A stretch of DNA of 64,000 bases from positions 116,556,473 to 116,620,472 of the forward strand of contig CM054180.1 of NCBI GenBank assembly GCA_028829895.1, written 5' to 3'. Position 1 is the first letter of the stretch; each line of letters starts with the position of its first letter. Of this stretch, positions 47,926 to 60,214 are shown one piece after another. The notes under the pieces were generated by a model. That model had not been told where the DNA came from and ran no database searches. It saw only the letters and a list, made by a program, of their open reading frames with translations. The position numbers and the translations under genes are program-made. Origin of the DNA: Sinotaia quadrata. Lineage: Eukaryota > Mollusca > Gastropoda > Architaenioglossa > Viviparidae.

Positions 47926-48460
47926 CAGTGTAAGCTCACACTTCTAAGGTTTTCCAGCTTACTACTTACCCAGGCCAAAAGTATCAGTACAGACACACTG
48001 TGCCACCAAAGGTTGAAAACAATAGAATAACTTCATCTTCCCAAAACCAGAGTATCTGTAAATAATAGGGATATTTTATCTCCATGTCACATTGTTACAG
48101 TTCAAAATTCTCTAGCAATATTCTGGTGATTATAAGATATATATGTGGACATTATTACGGCCAATGTGCTGTAGTTATGAAAGACACCTAGACACAACTT
48201 GGTTCTTGGCAGTCTGCAATACATTTGAAGGAATCTTATCCATGCAGTCACTGTATCTACATGGCCCATATTCAATCTGAAGAGCATATCACGTCTAAGA
48301 CGATACTTTTCTCGACATTCTTGTTGTATGTAAGTCAGATATCTTCAGTTTCGCTGGGATAATAAGTCTTTCTCTTGTTAAGTCTTTGTGTTCACCATGA
48401 CATAAAATGTATTATTGTCCTAGTGAACTGGTGAGTCAGATGTATCAAAATTTTCATTTT
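47926..48460. other. Unannotated spacer
   Basis: No recognised feature. Confidence 0.5.

Positions 48461-48461
<1 letters not shown>

Positions 48462-48515
<54 letters not shown>
48462..48515. repeat. (CT)n microsatellite
   Basis: Pure dinucleotide tract of about 52 bp. Confidence 0.98.
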
Positions 48516-48523
<8 letters not shown>

Positions 48524-49452
48524 TGTTTCTATTTCATAGTTCATTGCACTCTCATTTAATCTGCTCTCGTACCTAGGGTCTAGTTTATCGAGCCATACTT
48601 ATATTCACTATGATTAAATTAACGGAATTCGTTATTATTTATTTATTTGCAAACACATTTTAAAAAATATATCTTAAATAATTAGGGAACAATTTTTTAA
48701 TGTGTTTTCACACCTGCAAGAAGCTAATGCTTTCTTCATTAAATCTATCAGTAGATTGCTTTCTTCAGGTTCTAGAGAAAAATTCTATGGACTCGGGTCA
48801 AGGAGAAAGAAACGTAATTTACTACGTAGCTGGACATTGGTGGTTTGCGTCCTTGACATCAAATTAAGAAGTACAGCCTACATATATGTGTTACATTGTA
48901 AATACAGTTTTGACTGAATTAAGACACCATTAGGGAAAAAGTAACAATTATCAGAATTCAAATATATAAAGTTTCTACACATACAATTGCTCCTAATGGA
49001 TGTAAAAGTTTCATCTGGGATGATTGTGGCGTTTTTGTAATGTGCGAGCACAGGAAGAGAGAAATGCAAGAAAAATAGAGTTGGTTAATTACTCCCTTGC
49101 CTGCTTATTGGAAACAAACCCTGCTTCTCAGCCACACGTGTGCACAATTAGTAAACTGATACAAGGACACACAACAAGGATGATGCAAATCGTCTAATCT
49201 TATGGTAAATACATAATAATTAATAACTAAGCACTAAGCCTCCAGACCCCCATGTGAATGCAATCCCTATAGTGTAGATACTGATGACATAATGTGACAA
49301 GATATGGAAAGTCAAGAATTATGATTTTAAATGTAATAAAGAAATAAAATTATATAAAATAGTAAAGATTACATGAAGCCAAAACCTAAGTAAATCAGGA
49401 TAAAATGTGGCTCTATTGTCATCACAATTAGTGAGAGATTTAGTGCACATAG
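48516..49452. other. Unannotated spacer
   Basis: No recognised gene or element. Confidence 0.5.

Positions 49453-49543
<91 letters not shown>
49453..49543. repeat. (ATCT)n microsatellite (LINE 3' tail)
   Basis: About 90 bp of pure ATCT. On the minus strand it is a (TAGA)n tail that begins right after the end of a LINE reading frame. Confidence 0.97.
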
Positions 49544-49544
<1 letters not shown>

Positions 49545-49645
49545 CCTTTGTCTTTTCGTCCATTGGGGCACCACTGATGACCAGACAACCAGTTTCCTCC
49601 ATTCCATTCTGTTCTCTGCTAATCTTACCACACACAGTATGGCAG
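49544..49645 (-). mobile_element. LINE 3' end, probably RTE-like
   Basis: The minus-strand frame ends RLAENRMEWRKLVVWSSVVP then QWTKRQRD. This resembles the A-x-DR-x-x-WR-x-L-V C-terminus of RTE- or CR1-type reverse transcriptases and runs into the TAGA tail. Only about 30 residues remain, so this is a strongly 5'-truncated insertion. Beyond about 49645 the similarity ends in TGCAATGCA-rich DNA. Confidence 0.6.
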
Positions 49646-51140
49646 TGCCTATAACAGAAATGCAATGCAACATAATGCAATGCATTGCAATGTCTTTTGA
49701 GATTTTCTTGTTAATTATTTTCCATTCAGAAACCTGTACCATCAGCTTGAATACAGTATTCGTGTGTTGTCTCTGGCCTCTAAGTATGATTGTATGGTTT
49801 GATGTCTTTCTAGGAACAGACTGGCAGAATGCATGGGAGTAACAGTAGCATGTGAGAGGTCCTTTTCCTCAGTTTGTCCAAAACTGGAGATAAAATAATA
49901 ATGTTCCTCCTTATATACCTTGCTTATATCTATGCAACTAAACAACCTTACTTGCACTCATTCAGACAATTTGGAAAGATGAGAAAATGCTGGACACTCT
50001 CTTTCTCACACTCTTGCTCAAAACCTTAATTAATATTTACTAATACAAATGATATATAAACAATAGGTATGTAAATAAGCTGTGGAATGAAAGAAAGGTA
50101 AGTTTTAATAATAAGAGACAAGAGAAACCATGATACTAACCCTTGCTGGCAATAAATCACTGAATTATAAAATCCAGGAAATCCCACTAGTACACAGACT
50201 CATATAAGTATTCAGTCAGGGAAAATGTACTTTAGGAAAAAGCTTCACTGTAGGAGATCCTCATGTGGGTTCCAAAAGGCAGTCTGAACTTGGGTCTCAC
50301 TAACATATTTACATATAGGTTTACATATTCTAACAGCTGTTTTTCCATATTTTAGTTTACTATGGTTGACCTTACTTGCATCCATATGCTGGCTGAGGGA
50401 CAGTCCTCTCATACAAGCAGTGCAGTCCTCTCGTACAGACACTAATATTTTATGTACACTCACATCAGCCAGAGTGGAAAACAAGCTCAACCAGGAATTA
50501 CATAACTAGGTCGAAGTTAAGTCTATTTAAAATTCCAGAGCTTCATGTTGGACACACTCCTTATAAAGATTTAAAGTAACAAAGACAACACTATTATGAC
50601 TATTTAAATTATTATTATATTGAAAATATTGCTATGAATTCTTTTTTTAAATCTTACAATGACTTAATAAAAACTTGTGGGTGAATACGCCCCAATAGTC
50701 ACCATGCTACATCTCATAAGGAACTAAACAAGTGTATTCTACAGATCTTGTTACTAAAATAAATGGTTTAGCATCACCTAATAACAGTAAGCAATAATAT
50801 GTGGACAGTCTGGGGTATCAACAGTAGTCTTATTTTTTACATCGTCAATGTGTTTTTCTATCAACACTTCAAGACTTTGAAGGACTCCTGAGGATAATTA
50901 TCAGTCACTTCATTGGCACCCGGTTAATAATATTAACCGTTTTAAGATATTTGTTCCTTTTTCCAGTGGGTGTGTAATCTGGAAACTCAGATAATAGAAA
51001 GTTGTTGTATTGAATTAAAATGCAAATTAATCTCAAGCACAATAAATTATCGGAAAAGAAGAAATAAAAGTGAAAACCATCAGGGAGACTCAGAAGTACT
51101 TCATATCAGTAAGTGTATTTAGAAAGAAGGCTACTTTTAG
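49646..51140. other. Unannotated spacer
   Basis: AT-rich unique DNA with short TGCAATGCAA repeats at 49660-49690. No gene was recognised. Confidence 0.5.
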
Positions 51141-51266
51141 GTATGACGTTTATACATTTGCGTAAACTGTATGTATTTTGTGTGTGACGTATATAATTTT
51201 AACGTATGACGTTTATACATTTGCGTAAACTGTATGTACTTTGTGTGTGACATATATAATTTTAGC
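51141..51266. repeat. 63-bp tandem duplication
   Basis: Units at 51141 and 51204 start GTATGACGTTTATACATTTG and differ at 2-3 positions. Confidence 0.95.
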
Positions 51267-52379
51267 GTATGCGTATGACGCAATCTCTTTCAATGAAACT
51301 GGAAAGGAAGGAGGTCCAGTACAAAAATGAGTGACGGAAAGAAAGGCTCAAGAAAATTCGTCCAGAACAACAAAATAAAGTGTGGTTTAGTTAGCGTTCT
51401 TCACAAATAGTCTGGTGAATCAGCTTAAGTTTATAGTTTAAATTTGTACAATAAAACCATTTCTACTTGTGATCTTGCAAGGCAGAATTGTTATTTAAAG
51501 GATGTATAAAGGAACACGTGATAAATTGCCCTGTTATTTGAAAGTCGAATACCTTGTTCCTCTCCACCACCCTTCATTACCCTTAACCCCCGCCAGTGAT
51601 CGCTTTAATAAACTGTCATACATTGTATTTTGATTCACGTCATTTTCTAAAGGAAAAGACTGTTAAATCTTCACATATACACACTTCATCTTCACTTCCC
51701 TCGATTTAACGAACCCACATGAAAGTCAAATGTTTCTACACCATGAGGCGTAATTGACCTGTTTCTACACCATTGCAGAGGCGTCACTGACTTCTCCCTT
51801 ACGCAGTCCATCGGAACACTTGAAGCGTACGATAAGCAAGGAACTTACACGACGTAAATCCGAATTTCTCTATTAGTGAAGAGGAAAGGCTCGAAGAAAC
51901 ACCATACTGACATAATTAATAATTATACTATTGGAGTGCTGCAAATGACTCAGTCGGAATGGTCGTCAGAGCCGCCATGCAAGTGTCTTTTGAAAACCAT
52001 TCCTTATGTGCTGATGTGACGTAAATATTGTCTGCCATTAATTTTACATTGTTACGAGTTTCATATTAATCAAAAGCACACGCCTGTTTAATATTAAGTA
52101 ATCTCAAAAAAAAAAAAAAAGAAAAAAAGAAAAATCCAACCCCGTTCTTGTGAGAGAAATTAGAGGTTCTCTTTTCTTAACTAACCTCACAGAGTGGCCT
52201 AAATATAGCACACACTCACTCTCACACATAACGTCAAATAAAGTTTATTTATTTGTATTTTGTTGACGAACTATAGGACCCAGGTCTGAACAACTTCCCC
52301 CCGCCTTTTCTTTCTCCTCTCTCCCCCAACCTAGCTTGCATACTCTACTGAAGCTGTTGTTCATTCTAGTCCAATCCGG
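51267..52379. other. Unannotated spacer
   Basis: Unique DNA with an A-rich run at about 52107-52133. No gene was recognised. Confidence 0.4.
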
Positions 52380-52800
52380 TTGTCTGCTGTCGAGCTGATG
52401 GAAGGACAAGAGGGCGGAGCTTAAATCCATTTCTCTCTAAGAACTGAGATAGGAATGGGCGGAGAAAAGAGGAAAGGGAAACAACTCTCTTCGGGCACGC
52501 GACACTGATCGCTGCGCGCTCTCGAGACGACATCGCGACAAACTCGTCTCGGAGGAGCGCAAGAGGACAGTGCATGAAAGAAGAAGGAGAGGCAGAGTAG
52601 GGGTTGGGTGGTGGGTGGTGGGTTGACGAAGCGCTAAAGGTTGGGGTGGGGACAGTTTGGCGGATGTACGGAAATAGCGAGAAAAACAGGTACCCTCCCC
52701 TTTCCTTTCTTCAGTCGATGCCCCGAGACACCGGTCTCTCGTTGGTCTCTCTGCGCCTCCACCGGGTGAGCCTTGCGTAAAAGATCGATAAGAGGTCATG
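52380..52800 (+). promoter_or_regulatory. CpG/GC-rich block, possible promoter
   Basis: CpG density rises sharply (GGGCACGCGACACTGATCGC, TGCGCGCTCTCGAGACGACA). Two GGGCGGAG boxes (about 52411 and 52457) are GC-box-like. No TATA box stands out. It lies about 530 bp upstream of the candidate first exon, which suggests a promoter on the plus strand. A minus-strand 120-codon frame overlapping it is low-complexity (proline/serine/leucine) and probably a shadow. Confidence 0.35.
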
Positions 52801-53330
52801 AATATTCAATAGGTTGACGGGTCACATGACTACAAGGTGACCAAGACGTTTCAAGCGGTTGGATGAATTGGACTTGACACGAAGTGCTAAAGAATGGTAC
52901 ATTGGTAGGAGGAATTCCAGGAACGAGAGGCTCCGGGATACAAACCATTTCCAATCGTTTAAATTAGCAAATTTGAAACAGTGATAACGACAGGATTAAT
53001 AGCAAAGGGAAACAATCGTGAGAAATGGTAATTTTATTTATTTTTTAGTTATCTTTCTTATTTTTTATATTTAAAAAACATCACTGATAATATTTTTACC
53101 GATTAACAACAGACTGGAAACTAATAAAATGATGGAGAAAGAGAAAAAAGAGAGAGAAAAATAAACATAGAGAACAATAGCGAAGAGAAAAGAAAATACG
53201 TAACATTACGTGTCAACAATTTCATCCATTCAAATTGGTGGAAGGTGCAAGGAGGCTGGAGCAAACTACCGAGGCCTCTCCTTTCTCCCTGGTGAAAAAT
53301 TTTCGTGGAGTGGTGGTGGGGAAACACATT

Positions 53331-53481
53331 ATGTCCGGTTTGGAAGGAATGTGCAGCAGAGCGTTGTCTTCACTTTCTGTAGCTTCGATCAGCCCTTCTG
53401 TTTCGCCTCAACCACCACTGCCATCGGGTGTAACCACGTCCAGCCTGGCAGAGATGATTTGCAGGAATAAATTCTTGGAAG
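53331..53481 (+). CDS. Candidate first coding exon, protein unknown
   Basis: From ATG at 53331 the frame runs 50 codons plus one base to a donor-like GAAG|GTAGGA at 53481/53482. The peptide begins MSGLEGMCSRALSSLSVASI, has a proline/serine-rich middle (SPSVSPQPPLPSG) and ends SLAEMICRNKFLE, which could start an amphipathic helix. Codon choice is balanced with many G/C third bases, unlike the AT-rich flanks. I do not recognise the family. No matching second exon was identified downstream; long introns are usual in cephalopods. Without the donor the frame continues to 53537. Confidence 0.35.
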
Positions 53482-55015
53482 GTAGGAACGAAAGCTTTTT
53501 CTTAAATCATTTGTTGGTGAACATCTCAATTCGCTGAATGTATTCCGAGGAAGGTATGATCGATTCTCATTTTCTGAAGTCACTGTTGGGTCAAAAATCT
53601 TCACTGGACGATTCCATGTGGGCTTTCTAAAGTGGATAGTAACTACCCATATCAGGTCATATGCACCCTCATCTACCTACGTCCCCTGCCATTTTCAATA
53701 AATTGTTGGCACTGGCCTTCGCCGTTAGTCGTTAATATGTTTCGCTTAGTAAGTAATGTTCACGTTTTGATAATTTCTGGTCGCGAAAGATCGCTTTCCT
53801 TGTTATAAGGCAAATTCTCTCAATTTGACCGTGGTTTGCTAAGATGCTTATTGAGTTGGCGGTTTTTTCGGGGGGTGGGGGTTGGGGGGGTGGGGAGGAA
53901 GGGGCTTCAGTGTACGCTTAGACTTTAGTACGAGCAAGGTAATTAATTAATCTTATAGATTACCGCACGCCGGCCACTACACGCAGTCTTTAATGAAGAT
54001 CACCCCGTTTTACTGTTAAATCCCGCGTGAGTTTTTTAATCAAGTACCACTCAAGCTCCGTTTGCCGAAATTGTTTCTCGATAATTAGAAGAGGCGGGTT
54101 TGCAAAGAGGCGGGTAATAGTTTGTATGAAACGTTCACAAGGCTGGAAGATTTGATTTGGGGTATCACCATCGCCTTCCGTTTTATCACTTATTTGATCA
54201 GGGACCACAATTGCCGTCGTAAGGGTTAGAGAGCAAGATGTGTGTAAGTGAATATCTGTGTGCGTGTGCTCAGTTATTTTACCATCCATCCATCCTCTCT
54301 CTTTCTCTGCATTCGTGTTCGAGTTATGAAGAACATAAATAAAGAAAACAAATAAACGCACACACGCACGCACAAAATTACAAAATTACAAAAATTACAG
54401 CAAAAAAAAAAAAAAAATAGAATTCTGTAATTTGGTTTATGGTCACATGTATATATATATATTTGCTTGATTTGTGGACATCTTCAGGTGTTATAAGGCA
54501 ACACATTTAAAAAAACAAAAACGTATTCCACTACAAAGTGATTAGTGTCAGTTTCATATTCGTATTGCTTACTTTTAATGTTTATATAATAAAATAGTGA
54601 TTTTTAAAAGAAGTTTAATTCTATACTACTTGTGCAAATAGAAATTTAAGAAAGAGATTAGAGATCTAAATATATTACTTATTATAATATTTTACGGGTA
54701 AAATGACAAATATTGCCATTTATCACACTAAGTAAAGGAACGGGGGAGAGAGAGGGAGGAGCGAGGTGAAAAACAGAGTGTGGCATGTGTGTATGTGTGT
54801 GTTTCTGTGTGTTTGTGTGTTTGCTCACTTCTAATAAAGTGAAAAAGAAATTAAATGGATTGAATGAATGAGACGGTTGGATAGACAGACAGGCGGATTC
54901 TGTAAGAACAAGAGAAAGATTAAATGCGTGTTTCAACGAATTGATGAAGGGTGATTTTTCTTGTAATCATTTGTTGTAACATTTGTCGTTCGTCTATTTT
55001 AAAATTATTGTTTGT
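53482..55015. other. Spacer with G-quadruplex-type tract
   Basis: A strong G-run cluster (GGGGGGTGGGGGTTGGGGGG then TGGGGAGGAAGGGG) lies at about 53870-53904. The rest is unique AT-rich DNA. If 53331-53481 is an exon, this is intron 1. Confidence 0.5.
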
Positions 55016-55017
55016 AA

Positions 55018-55083
<66 letters not shown>
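55018..55083. repeat. (TG)n microsatellite
   Basis: About 64 bp pure TG tract. Confidence 0.98.
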
Positions 55084-55089
<6 letters not shown>

Positions 55090-55207
55090 GCTTGGCAAGT
55101 GGAAAGAAGAATGGCTATTTTTGAATCAATAATGACAAATGTGGATGCTATCGAAATGAATCCGCCAGTGGAATCGGAATGACCGTCAGTCTTGTAGGTT
55201 TCAGAAA

Positions 55208-55260
55208 GCAAAAAAAAAAAAAAAAAGAAAAAAGAAAGAAAAGGAAAGAAAGAAAGAAAC
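55208..55260. repeat. Poly-A / GAAA tract
   Basis: A-run followed by imperfect GAAA repeats. Confidence 0.9.
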
Positions 55261-56020
55261 ATATAGTCTCTTAAGTTATTTTCCATTCTCAGTTGTTTTG
55301 TTCAGATAGCACAAACGTATATTTTGTAGCGAGATTGCAACCATTGCCTGATTCTTAAGGTAAGTGTAGGTGTATTTGTTTTAAAGGAACTTACTATCCG
55401 TATAAAGGAAAACACGATTTTGTAAAATCCATTTGCCTCCGACGAACAACTACAAAATGTTAGACAAAGTTTCAAGGATTACTTTCATTTCATTTAATGA
55501 TGCTTTTGTTGTGACGGTTCTTCGTTTAGTTTATACTTCTTCTTACTTACTGTCTCGTTACATGCGACGTCAAATTCGTCTACCAGAAAATCAACATATC
55601 TTGAACTGGGATATTAATCGCTCGAACGTAAACTACGTTAAATAAAATGAACAAGCACGTAAACTCATACACATAGTCACACGCAATGCGCCTACCTCAT
55701 ACACACACAAATTCAAACACAACGCAAACTACAAATCATAATTTTATATACATGCTTTTTATGTATATATGAGAGCACAATTTTAGAACAGGAAAAAGTA
55801 TGAAGAAAAAGGAAACCGTATCACCTGTCTTTAAATTAGTCGTCAATATTTCTATCCTTACTCTTTGAAAATTATTTATTAAGTATTAAAGTTTAGAAAC
55901 AGTTCAAAGTGATTTTGCCTTGCAGGTATGTTTGTATTTCCACGTGACTCATAAATTGAAAAGGCTCACAGGTAGTTTCTGAAAGTGATAAATTGACCTT
56001 CTTCTATTCCTACGTTGGAT
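55261..56020. other. Unannotated AT-rich spacer
   Basis: No recognised feature. Confidence 0.5.
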
Positions 56021-56024
56021 TAAA

Positions 56025-56195
56025 GTACTCTTACCCTCGATTAAAGTACTCTTACCCTCGTTTAAAGTACTTTTACCCTCGTTTAAAGTAGTCTTACCCT
56101 CGTTTAAAGAACTTTTACCCTCGTTTAAAGTAGTCTTACCCTCGTTTAAAGTAGTCTTACCTTCGTTTAAAGTAGTCTTACTTTCGCCGATCAAA
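56025..56195. repeat. 21-bp minisatellite, about 8 units
   Basis: The unit TTAAAGTA(C/G)TCTTACCCTCG is nearly exact. The minus-strand frame (TTLNEGK repeats) is a consequence of the 21-bp period. Confidence 0.95.
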
Positions 56196-56440
56196 GTCCT
56201 CTTAACTATTCAGGAAGACACACACATATCTACATCTTTCTTCATAACTTTTTCTTTCCATTAATCCTGTTTAAATAATGGTATAAACAAAATTAGCATT
56301 TGTTTCGTTTATCATTTCCTAAACGCTCGGCATATTTCGTGCTTTCTTATGAACACGCCGTGTTTGATTAAGTGAACACCTTCTAATTCTTCAGTACAAA
56401 TGCTGAAAGTCTTCTATAACGAAAAAGTCTCAAACGTTAC

Positions 56441-56517
56441 CTTTCTAAATTCGATTAGCACGCCATAACAGAAACATTACCTTACTAAATTTGATTAGCA
56501 CGCCATAACAGAAACAA
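56441..56517. repeat. 40-bp tandem duplication
   Basis: Both units carry CTAAATT(C/T)GATTAGCACG and CCATAACAGAAACA. Confidence 0.93.
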
Positions 56518-56704
56518 GTCAACGTCTGCCCATTTCCCCCGGTTTTTTTATTTATTTATTTTGCATGCAAAAAAGCCTCAGGTGTACTTAAATTCAAATT
56601 CTTACCTATATAAATTCGTCAATCTTTCTATTAAAAAAATAAAGACAAATTAAGATACATTGTATTTCTTGTCTTTCTTCTGTATGCAAAACCTCTAATA
56701 TAAT

Positions 56705-56826
56705 CCTGGCATCGCACGTCAGTACCTATGTCACCTGGCATCGCACGTCAGTACCTATGTCACCTGGCATCGCACGTCAGTACCTATGTCACCTGGCATC
56801 GCACGTCAGTACCTATGTCACCAGGC
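56705..56826. repeat. 29-bp minisatellite, 4 identical units
   Basis: The unit CCTGGCATCGCACGTCAGTA CCTATGTCA is repeated four times without change, then a partial unit. Confidence 0.97.
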
Positions 56827-58142
56827 ACGCAGTGGAGTGACAGTTGAAGGGATTAGATTTAATGGTGAATGGAGGAGACACTGGCCACCAAATTATATCG
56901 CTATTAATTAAGTCTTCTCAGTTACCACATTTCGCTTCGCACTGTCTTTTTTTTAAAAAGTTGATTCCTTTTATTGTTAACCGTCACTACTGGGTGATGT
57001 CTGTTCTAATTAACCGAAAGTGTGATTATTGCTTGCAGGCAGTAGTTTTCCATCTTTCTTTTGGAACTTTTCAATTTTTGTTTGATTGTTTTTTAGTTAT
57101 TGTTTAGTTTTGCATGTTTTATGGGGGTGGATGGTGGGGCTATCTCCACCATTCACTACTTTACCCACTGTTAACGAATTACTGAATACAAATAAAAATA
57201 TCTGAATTGAGAGTTTCAATAATTGAAATAACGGTCCAGGACGATTCTATGGTCTCGTATTTTTCGTTGTGTTTGAAATATCTAGCGAAATGCTATTTCT
57301 TTCATTTGACGTCATGAAAGTCGGCAGGAAAATATTGCGAACTCGCCGCAAAATAAATTGCACCACCACGTCATGATGTGACCCATTTCATTTTGGGATG
57401 GAGAAAAGTGCAGTGGTTTACTGGAGACTACGGAATAGATGTTGTGGATTTATTGGACGCAAGCTTTCCAATGGTGACCAAATAGTAGACGGGGGTTTTG
57501 CCTCCCCCCCCCCCCACCTGCACCTTTTACTTGCTGTTCATTTGCTCGCCTGATTATCCAAAAACCAACAAGTCTTCCGAAAGTCTGACGAGTAGACTTG
57601 TAAGACTGGCAGATCTACGGAACGCGGGAACCGAGAGTTGAAGGTTACGTGATTGTGAATCGGAACAAGAAAATAGGTTTTAAAATTTCGACACACGAAT
57701 CAAAAGTAATCGCGAAAGGCATGAATATTATTACTTTTTTTTAATTTTTAAAAAAGGCACAAACAGGGTGCGAGATCAAGGACCTTTTACCTGTTCGTTC
57801 TAGATTGCAGGAGTGTAATTCGCAATGGCAGTCGCCATATAAAAACTTTGGCTTTAGATAGGCTGAAAATAGCAATGTTTACGTTCACCCTCTCATCTTA
57901 AATGTCTGCACATGTATCTTTTTATGCTACAAAATAACAATTTATTTATTTATTTATTTTTGTTTGAAAAAAATAATATTTTAATTTACAAACGAAATGC
58001 GGACAAATTAATATAATTACCAGCTGAATTTGTAGCTTTTACTTTTCCAGTAGTTTGTGACTTTCTCTATTAGAGTGACTTATTTTACATATATAGGCGT
58101 TATAAATTTTGATAAATTGTCGTCATCGTTATCATAATCATC
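56827..58142. other. Unannotated spacer
   Basis: Contains TGACGTCA at 57307-57314 and a C-run at about 57506-57517. No gene was recognised. Confidence 0.4.
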
Positions 58143-58206
58143 ATCGCCGTCCTCATCATAATCATCATCGTCGATGTCTTTATTCTTCTTCTTATTATTA
58201 TTACTG

Positions 58207-58238
<32 letters not shown>

Positions 58239-58240
58239 CC
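58128..58240. repeat. (ATC)n and (ATT)n tract
   Basis: Imperfect ATC repeats followed by pure ATT repeats at about 58207-58239. Confidence 0.93.
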
Positions 58241-58472
58241 CAGATTTAAAAATATTACTTAAATTGTATAATACAAATATTTTATAAATAGCACACACAT
58301 AAATACATACACTTATAGCCTACACACATTTGTTTATTTATTGTAAATCGCTTCTAACTGTTACCTTGTCCATTTGTCATTTGCTCTCTCTCTCTATCCC
58401 TCTTTCTATTTTAAATATACCTGAAGCAGAAACAGTTGCTCGAGTTTTGAACAACCGCAGTGCGTTCTTTCC

Positions 58473-58760
58473 GTTTGCAGATTATTACCAGTGTGGCAGT
58501 GAGTTTGTACAGGAAAAATCCTCTGACTATTATCGAAGTGTGTTGTGTTACCGTTTGCAGATTATAACCAGTCTGGCAGTGAGTTTGTACAGGAAAAATC
58601 CTCTGACTATTATCGAAGTGTGTTGTGTTACCGTTTGCAGATTATAACCAGTCTGGCAGTGAGTTTGTACAGGAAAAATCCTCTGACTAATATCGAAGTG
58701 TGTTGTGTTAACATTTGAATATTATTATCAACCTGACGTGAGTTTGTACAGGAATTTTGC
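58473..58760. repeat. 80-bp tandem repeat, 3.5 units
   Basis: Units start at 58473, 58553 and 58633 (GTTTGCAGATTATAACCAGT) and are nearly identical. A fourth is diverged and truncated. Each unit has ACCGTTTGCAG|AT and ACAG|GAAAAA, which look like splice acceptors, but the unit length is not a multiple of three. Confidence 0.95.
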
Positions 58761-59088
58761 TTAGGGGTAATCTGATAGTAGTAATTATATTAAAAAGAGA
58801 AATATCCTTAACGTGCAAAAATATGAGATAACACTATTCGAGGTTATACACTTAATACTTCGACTATTACTACCGTAACTACCACTTGTACCATTGCTGA
58901 CAATAATAATGCTAATTGTGATAAGAATAATTACGATGATGAAGATGGCGATGATGACGACGGCGGTGGTGCCGATGATGTATTTAACATCTTATGAACA
59001 CACAGCTTTTCATCTAATTTTATTCACACTTTTAATAATTTATAGTTTAATCACTATAATTTTAGGAATCTCTTTTAAGAGAAAAATT
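58761..59088. other. Spacer with imperfect GAT repeats
   Basis: GATGATGAAGATGGCGATGA-type repeats at about 58935-58980. No gene was recognised. Confidence 0.5.
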
Positions 59089-59089
59089 G

Positions 59090-59775
59090 ATTCTATCTCT
59101 CGGCTTGTGTAACAATATTCTTATTTGCAACATAGAGAAATCCTAGTCTCGGCTTGTGTAACATTAATGTTATCTGCAACATAGAGAAATCCTAGTCTCT
59201 ACTTGTGTAACATTAATGTTATCTGCAACATAGAGAAATCCTAGTCTCTACTTGTGTAACAGTAATGCTTATCTGCAACATCGAGAAATCCTAGTCTCGG
59301 CTTGTGTAACAGTAATCGATAGAATCTTTGATCCTATCTCTCGCCTTGCAGAAGAGTAATGTTAAACACAATCAATAGAAAATTTGATCCGATATCTCGC
59401 TTTGTATAACAGTAATGTTAAACCAACTTACAAAAACCCTGGGTGTATTTATCAGCTGTTATAAGCAGATACTGTTAAATGCAGGCAAGATAGATTCTAG
59501 TAGGGTCTCGCGGCTTGCGTAAGAACACTATTAAACACAAGCAAGACAAACTCTGGTCCCATCTCTTCGCTGTGTAGCACAGTAACATTAAACACAATGC
59601 AAGACAAACCCTGGTCCCATCTCTTCGCTGTGTAGCACATACACAATGCAAGACAAACCCTGGTCCCATCCCTTCGCTGTGTAGCACAGTAACATTAAAC
59701 ACAATGCAAGACAAACCCTGGTCCCATCCCTTCGCTGTGTAGCACAGTAACATTAAACACATGCAAGAAAACAAT
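59090..59775. repeat. Evolving minisatellite, 56-60-bp units
   Basis: The 5' part repeats CTCGGCTTGTGTAACA, TTAATGTTATCTGCAACATA, GAGAAATCCTAGT. The 3' part repeats CAAGACAAACCCTGGTCCCA, TCTCTTCGCTGTGTAGCACA, GTAACATTAAACACAATG. Intermediate units (59330-59460) bridge both types, so this is one array with a gradient of unit types. Confidence 0.88.
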
Positions 59776-60214
59776 GACTTTCTTGGTGTATTTAAGAAAT
59801 AAATAAAACGAATGCAGCACATATTGGGTACTCATGATGTTCGTCAAGTCGTTTGTGTGTCGCTATCGAAGCCAGACCATTCTTTACGTCTAGCGTCAGC
59901 GAGACGGGTCTCCTCGTTGGGAGCCACCACTTAGTCTTAATGCATATCCAAATTAATTTTTCCTCTTGATGTTCATTTACTTCTCATTTAAAGTGGAATT
60001 GTCTTCGTCAGTTTATTTTGCGGCGCAGTGTAAAGACGTTTCAAACGGATTTAATGAGTAAAATTTTAAAATTTCAATTTTTATTTTTGAAGGAACATAT
60101 ACTGGACCCGTTCTTATGAAAGGCTCTCCAGGCTATGCGGAGCACAATAGACACAAATGAAGATCTATGAAGATCTCAAAGGGGTAGATCGATACTCCAG
60201 AGGTATAAAGAGGC
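59776..60214. other. Unannotated spacer
   Basis: No recognised feature. Confidence 0.5.

Noticed and set aside
52437..52799. 120-codon minus-strand frame in the GC-rich block
   Set aside because: Low-complexity composition and opposite in strand to the exon candidate. It is best explained by GC-rich DNA having few stop codons.
58330..58647. 105-codon frame with repeated SLYRKNPLTIIEVCCVTVCRL and splice-acceptor-like CAG sites
   Set aside because: It is made by an 80-bp tandem repeat whose period is not a multiple of three, so the frame breaks between units.
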